DNA from: Sphaerochaetaceae bacterium
GTDB lineage: Bacteria > Spirochaetota > Spirochaetia > Sphaerochaetales > Sphaerochaetaceae
Length of the DNA stretch: 11,285 nt
Direction: 5' to 3'
Assembly (NCBI GenBank): GCA_024405065.1
Contig: JAKSPF010000027.1
Coordinates: 1-11,285 of the forward strand
Below the pieces are notes generated by a model that saw nothing but the letters and a program-made list of their open reading frames with translations, searched no databases and was not told the DNA's origin. Position 1 is the first letter of the stretch. The number at the start of each line of letters is the position of its first letter. Positions 6,201 to 11,285 of this stretch are shown here, piece by piece. The position numbers were made by a program, and so were the translations under genes.

Positions 6201-7205
6201 ATGGTTCATCCGGGTCATATCCTTGTAGGAAAGGTGACACCGAAAAGTGAAAGCGATACAACGCCGGAGTTTAAGTTGCTCAATTCAATTTTCGGTGAGA
6301 AGGCAAAAGAAGTCAGAGATACATCACTTAAAGTTCCTCACGGAACAGAAGGTATTGTAATTGACGTTCAAAGGCTTAAAAAAACCGACAGTGATGAACT
6401 GCCGCCGGGAGTGGACGAAACGATCAAGGTTCTTATTGCTACAAAGAGGAAGCTCAGACAGGGTGACAAGATGGCAGGTCGTCATGGAAATAAGGGTGTT
6501 GTTTCAAGGATTCTTCCTGAAGAAGACATGCCGTTCATGGAAGACGGAACACCGCTTGATGTGTGTCTCAATCCGCTCGGAGTTCCGTCAAGAATGAACA
6601 TAGGTCAGCTTATGGAAACACAGTTGGGCTGGGCTGCGGTCAAACTTGACCAGTGGTATTCTTCTCCTGTTTTCCAAAGTGCAACAATGGAGCAGATTGA
6701 AGCAAAATGCCGTGAAGCCGGACTTCCTGAAAATTCAAAAATAAAATTGTATGACGGACGAACCGGTGTGCCGTTTGTTAATCCGGTGTTCTGCGGGTAT
6801 ATTTATTATCTGAAACTGCATCACCTTGTTGACGACAAGATGCATGCAAGAAGTACGGGTCCGTATTCTCTTGTGACACAGCAGCCGCTCGGAGGAAAAG
6901 CACAGTTCGGCGGTCAGAGGCTCGGAGAAATGGAAGTTTGGGCTCTTGAGGCTTACGGTGCTGCAAATACATTGCAGGAGTTGCTTACAATCAAGAGTGA
7001 TGATATGAACGGACGTGTAAAGATTTATGAATCTATTGTGAAGGGTGAACCTTCAATTAATGCAGGAATGCCCGAAGCGTTCAACGTTCTTGTTCAGGAA
7101 ATCAGAGGGCTTGCACTTGATATGAGTGTTTACGATTCTAAGGGAAAGCAAGTAGCACTGACCGAACGTGATGAAGAGATCATCAGCAAAAAAGGTCAGA
7201 ATTGA
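3291..7205 (+). CDS. rpoB: DNA-directed RNA polymerase subunit beta
   Basis: The protein has 1304 residues from the chosen ATG. It is the second-largest subunit of RNA polymerase and forms half of the active-site cleft. Landmarks in order: N-terminal protrusion with GTFVVNGAERVVVSQIHRSPG (135-155); rifampicin cluster GSSQFSQFMDQ to HKRRLTALG (487-514); CPIETPEGPNIGLI (539-552); NGYNYEDA (903-910), with Glu908-Asp909 near the second metal; active-site lysines in GDKMAGRHGNKG (Lys1060 and Lys1068); and the C-terminal clamp with GGKAQFGGQRLGEMEVWALEAYG (1201-1223). The E. coli SI2 insert is absent. A segment of roughly 110 extra residues (about 721-842) lies where E. coli has a short loop, and a small extra loop lies at 163-171. 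From memory, treponemal RpoB is near 1180 residues, so this one is long mainly because of that insert. rpoC follows after 14 nt. Confidence 0.98.
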   Translation: MVAERKPINRTYIGAEYEEVCELPDLIGIQKESYEGFLQSKKLMSGEPLDENCGLEEVFRSIFPIEGPNGEMTLNYESYTLDFDNIKYNEIECKKKGRTYSVPLKAVISLGISANDELREKEIFLGDIPLMTDRGTFVVNGAERVVVSQIHRSPGVIFSYEKVTGSSEKDRSVYSSRIIPYRGSWLEFEIDEKKQVIAAKIDRKKKILGTLFLRAIGINTREKIISAFYKTREAELKNDDEHKGLLEGKYLAKDIFIEIEEGGKKLKKKELQAGSKLLIADIEHLIEIGVDRIEVVDMESEDSLHSNMILNCFEMEEAKYTRPDISDEPTKEDVLTSIYAVLMPGEIITVERGERELNEMFFSQRRYDLGTVGRYKLQKKFHAGEEDTEYNENLTTLTPEDIVNTMRYLIRVYIHEENIDDIDHLGNRRVRSVGELLQQQLKAAFSRMERTAKERMNATQDDQKLSLRPQDLISNKPIVAAIKDFFGSSQFSQFMDQINPLAELTHKRRLTALGNGGLNRDRAGFEVRDVHYTHYGRMCPIETPEGPNIGLIVSLANYTRINKHGFLETPYRKVVDGKVTKEVRYLDANDEEKYFIAQANAKVNKNGTFAEDDIPVRNRGDYTTRRAGDSEIKYMDVSPKQVVSVAASLIPFLEHDDANRALLGSNMQRQAVPLVFPEAPRVGTGMERKTAYDSGVLVKAERAGRVIYVSSTRIEIAQDCLDITELGGEEPVVKFGDKVTKSSNVAKGIKSKGAGTVLHASSQMVVTAPDSEIFVQNIPAKQSDYERTVVVKVGDIVNEKDMIVSDVREKNDRNRTSDRRDIKAKATGYVLAVSPNSVTIGKIDNYRIQKFQRTNNDTCFTQTPIVDYGQYVNAGDVIADGPATDRGDLALGRNILVGFVPWNGYNYEDAVLISERVVKEDIYSSIHIKEFTIDVRETKLGPERLTKDIPNVGDGMTKKLDDEGIVNIGTMVHPGHILVGKVTPKSESDTTPEFKLLNSIFGEKAKEVRDTSLKVPHGTEGIVIDVQRLKKTDSDELPPGVDETIKVLIATKRKLRQGDKMAGRHGNKGVVSRILPEEDMPFMEDGTPLDVCLNPLGVPSRMNIGQLMETQLGWAAVKLDQWYSSPVFQSATMEQIEAKCREAGLPENSKIKLYDGRTGVPFVNPVFCGYIYYLKLHHLVDDKMHARSTGPYSLVTQQPLGGKAQFGGQRLGEMEVWALEAYGAANTLQELLTIKSDDMNGRVKIYESIVKGEPSINAGMPEAFNVLVQEIRGLALDMSVYDSKGKQVALTERDEEIISKKGQN
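5388..5945 (+). repeat. Triplicated barrel-sandwich module within RpoB
   Basis: RpoB residues 700-885 read as three diverged copies of one module. The first strand block occurs as AGRVIYVSSTRIEI (703-716), AGTVLHASSQMVV (754-766) and TGYVLAVSPNSVTI (827-840). The second block occurs as PVVKFGDKV (731-739), VVVKVGDIV (789-797) and PIVDYGQYV (864-872). E. coli has a single copy: the first block once, then about 30 residues to the second. The extra copies add roughly 110 residues, mostly 721-842, including a charged linker (806-825). The pattern fits the sandwich-barrel hybrid motif that is common in polymerase lineage inserts. The fold is inferred from sequence only. Confidence 0.6.
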
Positions 7206-7219
7206 GAGGAGAGGCAGAG

Positions 7220-10200
7220 ATGAAGGAAATACAGGATTTTGATAGTGTGATGATTAAGCTTGCCTCTCCCGAGCAGATTTTGGCTTGGTCCTATGGAGAG
7301 GTTAAGAAACCGGAAACCATAAATTACAGGACTCTCAGACCGGAGAGAGAGGGTCTTTTCTGTGAAAAGATTTTCGGTACCACAAAGGAATGGGAGTGTT
7401 ACTGCGGAAAATTCAAGTCAATAAGATACAAGGGTGTTGTATGTGACCGTTGCGGTGTTGAAGTTACAAACGTGAAGGTGCGTCGTGAAAGAATGGGGCA
7501 TATTACTCTTGCTTCACCGGTGTCTCACATCTGGTATTACAGAAGTGTTCCGTCTCGGATGGGTTATCTTCTTGATTTGGGAAGAAATGCTTTGCAGAGC
7601 GTACTTTATTATGAAAAGTACATCGTGATTAACCCCGGAGAAGAGAACAGGGGTAAACAGGTTGAACTCAGTAGTGGTAAAACCATAGAGCTGAAGGAAA
7701 GACAACTTCTTACGGAAGAGGATTACCTTGAGTTGAGGGACAAACTCGGTGATACGTTTACCGCAGGTATGGGGGCCGAAGCCATAAGGACTCTTCTTGA
7801 GAGACTTGACCTCAAGGCAATCAGTGAAGAGCTGAGGGCAAAAATGAGGGAAAAGGGTGAGAAGGCAGACAAAAAACTTCTCAAAAGAATTGAGGTGGTT
7901 GAAAACTTCCTTGCCTCAGATAACCGCCCGGAGTGGATGATTCTCACGGTTATCCCCGTGATTCCGCCTGATTTGAGACCTATGGTTCAGCTTGACGGCG
8001 GACGTTTTGCTACAAGTGACCTCAATGATCTTTACAGAAGGGTAATTAACAGAAACAACCGCCTTCAGCGTCTTATGTCTCTTCACGCTCCCGATATTAT
8101 TGTGAGAAATGAGAAGAGGATGCTTCAAGATGCGGTTGATGCTCTTTTTGACAACTCAAAACGTAAAAGAGGTGCGGTAAAAGGCGCAAACAGCAGACCT
8201 TTGAAGAGCCTATCCGATATGTTGAAAGGTAAACAGGGAAGATTCAGACAAAATCTTCTCGGAAAACGTGTTGACTATTCCGGACGTTCTGTCATTGTGG
8301 TAGGACCGGAGTTGAGAATTCATCAGTGCGGACTTCCCTCAAAGATGGCACTTGAACTTTACAAGCCTTTCCTTATGAAAAAGCTTGTTCAAAGCGGTGT
8401 TGCATCAAACGTAAAGAAAGCAAAGACCATAGTTGAGCAGGAAACCAATGAAGTCTGGGCTGTTCTGGATGAGGTTGTTAAGGAACATCCGGTTATGCTC
8501 AACAGAGCACCCACGCTTCACCGTTTGGGTATTCAGGCCTTTGAACCTGTGCTTGTTGACGGTAAAGCCATTAAACTTCACCCGCTCGTGTGTCATGCAT
8601 TCAACGCAGACTTTGACGGTGACCAGATGGCTGTTCATGTTCCTCTTACACAGGCTGCAAGACTTGAGTGTTGGACTTTGATGCTTTCTGCAACCAACCT
8701 TCTTGACCCTGCAAACGGAAAACCGATTGTTTATCCGTCTCAGGATATGGTTTTGGGCATCAACTATCTTACCAGAGCAAAGGCAAATGATGTCGGTGAG
8801 GGAAGATATTATGACAATATTGATGAGGTACAGATGGCAATTGAGAATAATGTACTCTCATATAACGCAAAGATAGGTTACACCTTGCCTGACGGAACAC
8901 GATATACGTTTCCTCGCAATGAGGAGGATTACACAACCCCCGGAAGGTTGCTTTTCTACAATGCGCTTCCACCTGTTGACGGAATCAATTTTCAGTACTG
9001 TAACAAGTGCTTCGGAGATAAGGAGCTGAAAAAACTCATTTCACTTGCAATGAAGAACACTACCAACTCAACGGTGTGTAAATTGGTTGATGCAATCAAG
9101 GATGTGGGTTACAAATACGCTACTGTGTTCGGTGCTACAATCGGTTTGTCGGACATGATAATTCCGGAGGCCAAGAAAGATATCATTGAGGCTGCCAACA
9201 GAAAACAGGCTGAAGTTCTTGACCAGTATCATCACGGTCAGATTTCTCAGGAAGAGCGTTACAATACCCTGATATCAACTTGGTCTCAGGCAAATGAGGA
9301 TTTGGCTGATAAGCTGATGGAGGATATGAAGAAAAGCCAAAACGGCTTTAACCCTCTCTTCCTTATGGCCGATTCCGGTGCAAGAGGTTCAAAAACACAG
9401 ATCAGACAGTTGGGCGGTATGAGAGGACTTATGGCAAAGCCGAACGGTGACATCATTGAGTTCCCGATTAAGTCCAACTTCAAAGAAGGTCTCTCAATCA
9501 TTGAATTCTTCATTTCAACAAACGGTGCCCGTAAGGGTTTGTCCGATACTGCATTGAAGACAGCAGAAGCCGGGTATCTCACCAGAAGGCTTGTTGATAT
9601 TTCACAGGATGTTGTTGTGAATGAAGAAGATTGCGGTACAATCAATGGTATTGAAAGGACTGCAATCAAGGACGGTGATGATGTGATTGCCACATTGTCT
9701 GAAAGAATTACCGGTCATTATACTCTTGAGAACGTAATCAATCCGTCAACAGGTGAGGTTATTGTTCCGATAGATCATGAAATTACGGATGAAGAAGCAA
9801 AGTGTATTGAAGAAGCAGGAGTAGAAAGCGTTCTTCTCAGATCAGTTCTCACCTGTGAAGCAAAGCACGGAGTCTGTCGTAAATGTTACGGAAGAAATCT
9901 TGCTACCAACAGATCTGTTTCTGTCGGTGAGGCCGTAGGTATAATTGCCGCCCAGTCAATAGGACAGCCCGGTACTCAGCTTACCATGAGAACGTTCCAT
10001 GTGGGAGGAACTGCGTCAACAAGTGCTGAAGAAAACAAAGTTTCTTTCTCACATCCGGTATTCATTACAAAAATCACCGGAAGTACAGTTGAAAGGGCAG
10101 AGGATAAGGTAAAACTTTTTACAAGAAAGGGTAGTATTTTCTACCGTGCAGTACTTGATGATTACGGATTGACTTCTTCTGTCAAGGCAATTGTCAAGGA

Positions 10201-11285
10201 CGGGGAGACTGTTTCCGGTAAAGCTGTTCTTTGCAAAGATTCAAAAGGGCATGAATATTGTTGTAATGCACATGGCGGATTTGTCAGAGTGTTGAAGGAC
10301 AGGGTGATTGTTCTGGGGGCAGAAGAAAAGATAAATGCAAGAACGGGATCTGAACTTAAGGTTTGTGAAGAGGAGTTCCTGCCTGCCGGCGGTACACTTG
10401 TTACTTTTGACCCGTTCAGTGAGCCTATTATCAGTGAGTTTGACGGTATGGTCAAATTTGTTGACCTTGTGGCAGGTACGACTCTCATAAAGGAAATCAA
10501 CGAAGAAACCGGAACCATAGGTTATAGGGTGACTGATCATGTCATTGAATCTGCCGAACCTGCACTGGAGATTGTTGATGAAAACGGTAATCCGTTTAAA
10601 GATGAAAAGGGAAAAGTTATCTCTTCTTATCTTTTGCCGGGTTCAACATATATTCAGGTACAGGATGGCGAAATTATTACAAAAGGTCACACCATTGCAA
10701 AGCTTCTGACTGCAGGTGCAAAAACAAAGGATATAACCGGAGGTTTGCCTCGTGTAGGAGAGTTGTTTGAAGCCCGTAAACCCAGAAATGTTGCGGTGCT
10801 TGCTGCCGTTTCGGGAGAGGTTGAGTTTGGAAAAGTTGTTAAGGGCAAGAGAGAAATTGATGTGATTGATGAGTTCGGAAGGCGTCACAAGCACATGGTT
10901 CTTTTGGGGAAGCATATTCTTGTCAGAGACGGAGACCATGTTGAAGCAGCAGAGAGACTCTGTGACGGAAACATAAATCCGCATGATATTCTCGCGATAG
11001 CCGGAGAAAACAAACTGCAACAGTTCCTTTTGGATGAAGTTCAGGAAGTTTACAGATTGCAGGGTGTTGATATCAATGACAAACATCTTGGAATAGTTGT
11101 CAGACAGATGCTCAAAAAAGTTGAAATTCAGAGGGTCGGAGATACCAGATTCATACTCGGACAGAAGGTTGACAAGTTCCGCTTCCATGAGGAAAACGAA
11201 AGGACAATTGCGGAAGGTGGTCAGCCTGCAGTTGCACGTCCTTGTCTTCTCGGTATTACGCACGCATCACTTTCCCGTTATTCCT
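7220..11285 (+). CDS. rpoC: DNA-directed RNA polymerase subunit beta', 3' end cut off
   Basis: 1355 codons are visible with no in-frame stop; the gene runs off the window. It is the largest RNA polymerase subunit and carries the catalytic magnesium. Landmarks: first zinc site Cys60, Cys62, Cys75 and Cys78; switch/lid region GRFRQNLLGKRVDYSGRS (340-357); catalytic NADFDGD (462-468) with Asp464, Asp466 and Asp468; second zinc site Cys805, Cys879, Cys886 and Cys889, with the same spacing as E. coli; and trigger loop TQLTMRTFHVGG (919-930) with Met923, Arg924 and His927. A long trigger-loop insert follows (about 934-1165). GGLPRVGELFEARKP resumes at 1174, and GVDINDKH leads to the last visible conserved block, LLGITHASLSR. 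Compared with E. coli, perhaps 50-90 residues are missing. The start ATG follows GAGGAGAGG and lies 14 nt after rpoB. Confidence 0.98.
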   Translation, partial: MKEIQDFDSVMIKLASPEQILAWSYGEVKKPETINYRTLRPEREGLFCEKIFGTTKEWECYCGKFKSIRYKGVVCDRCGVEVTNVKVRRERMGHITLASPVSHIWYYRSVPSRMGYLLDLGRNALQSVLYYEKYIVINPGEENRGKQVELSSGKTIELKERQLLTEEDYLELRDKLGDTFTAGMGAEAIRTLLERLDLKAISEELRAKMREKGEKADKKLLKRIEVVENFLASDNRPEWMILTVIPVIPPDLRPMVQLDGGRFATSDLNDLYRRVINRNNRLQRLMSLHAPDIIVRNEKRMLQDAVDALFDNSKRKRGAVKGANSRPLKSLSDMLKGKQGRFRQNLLGKRVDYSGRSVIVVGPELRIHQCGLPSKMALELYKPFLMKKLVQSGVASNVKKAKTIVEQETNEVWAVLDEVVKEHPVMLNRAPTLHRLGIQAFEPVLVDGKAIKLHPLVCHAFNADFDGDQMAVHVPLTQAARLECWTLMLSATNLLDPANGKPIVYPSQDMVLGINYLTRAKANDVGEGRYYDNIDEVQMAIENNVLSYNAKIGYTLPDGTRYTFPRNEEDYTTPGRLLFYNALPPVDGINFQYCNKCFGDKELKKLISLAMKNTTNSTVCKLVDAIKDVGYKYATVFGATIGLSDMIIPEAKKDIIEAANRKQAEVLDQYHHGQISQEERYNTLISTWSQANEDLADKLMEDMKKSQNGFNPLFLMADSGARGSKTQIRQLGGMRGLMAKPNGDIIEFPIKSNFKEGLSIIEFFISTNGARKGLSDTALKTAEAGYLTRRLVDISQDVVVNEEDCGTINGIERTAIKDGDDVIATLSERITGHYTLENVINPSTGEVIVPIDHEITDEEAKCIEEAGVESVLLRSVLTCEAKHGVCRKCYGRNLATNRSVSVGEAVGIIAAQSIGQPGTQLTMRTFHVGGTASTSAEENKVSFSHPVFITKITGSTVERAEDKVKLFTRKGSIFYRAVLDDYGLTSSVKAIVKDGETVSGKAVLCKDSKGHEYCCNAHGGFVRVLKDRVIVLGAEEKINARTGSELKVCEEEFLPAGGTLVTFDPFSEPIISEFDGMVKFVDLVAGTTLIKEINEETGTIGYRVTDHVIESAEPALEIVDENGNPFKDEKGKVISSYLLPGSTYIQVQDGEIITKGHTIAKLLTAGAKTKDITGGLPRVGELFEARKPRNVAVLAAVSGEVEFGKVVKGKREIDVIDEFGRRHKHMVLLGKHILVRDGDHVEAAERLCDGNINPHDILAIAGENKLQQFLLDEVQEVYRLQGVDINDKHLGIVVRQMLKKVEIQRVGDTRFILGQKVDKFRFHEENERTIAEGGQPAVARPCLLGITHASLSRYS
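10019..10729 (+). other. RpoC trigger-loop insert (SI3-like), enlarged
   Basis: These are RpoC residues 934-1170. The end of the insert matches E. coli SI3 well: TFDPFSEPIISEFDGMVKF (about 1059-1077) corresponds to WDPHTMPVITEVSGFVRF, and YLLPGSTYIQVQDG to YFLPGKAIVQLEDG. Before these, an added stretch with DGETVSGKAVL, then GGFVRV and DRVIV, looks like one more unit of the same kind. The insert is roughly 45 residues longer than E. coli SI3 (188 residues). In E. coli, SI3 affects pausing and catalysis through the trigger loop. Confidence 0.55.

Noticed and set aside
7220..11285. Possible frameshift or in-frame stop in rpoC
   Set aside because: Motifs at 8603, 9632, 9986 and 11252 are all in the same phase as the ATG at 7220, and no stop was found on reading through.

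Overview
The window is one co-directional (+ strand) run of core translation and transcription genes: tRNA-Trp (5' end cut off), secE, nusG, rplK, rplA, rplJ, rplL, rpoB and rpoC (3' end cut off). The gene order, AAGGAG-type ribosome binding sites and protein sequences are bacterial. From memory of spirochaete homologues, RpoB and RpoC look most like Treponema/Sphaerochaeta-type spirochaetes: the N-terminal lobe has the FPIEGPNGEM / YTLDxxNIKYNE pattern, the SNMILNCFE block is present, and the E. coli SI2 insert in beta is absent. The taxonomic call is an inference. Base composition is moderate, with no codon-use break that suggests horizontal transfer. Layout: 1-265 holds the end of tRNA-Trp followed 25 nt later by secE. 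nusG begins 11 nt after secE. A 258-nt non-coding leader (838-1095) then separates nusG from rplK. It is rich in inverted repeats, and its 3' part resembles the base of the 23S rRNA L1 stalk. rplK and rplA overlap by 4 nt (ATGA), and rplJ starts 17 nt after rplA. rplL follows after 66 nt with a weak hairpin between. The 88-nt rplL-rpoB gap carries a strong 12-bp hairpin placed like the classical beta-operon attenuator. rpoB and rpoC are 14 nt apart, and rpoC stays open to the end of the window. The genes supply the SecE translocon subunit, the elongation factor NusG, the L1 and L11 proteins of the ribosome's L1 stalk and GTPase-associated centre, the L10/L12 stalk, and the two catalytic subunits of RNA polymerase. 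Grouping them lets ribosome and polymerase output be set together, probably through L1 (or L10) feedback on the leader and through partial termination before rpoB. There is no mobile element, CRISPR array or accessory system here. The most notable points are inside the housekeeping genes: an extra segment of roughly 110 residues in RpoB that looks like two additional copies of the adjacent barrel-sandwich module; an enlarged trigger-loop insert in RpoC built the same way; the possible rRNA-mimic leader before rplK; and an altered rifampicin-binding cluster.
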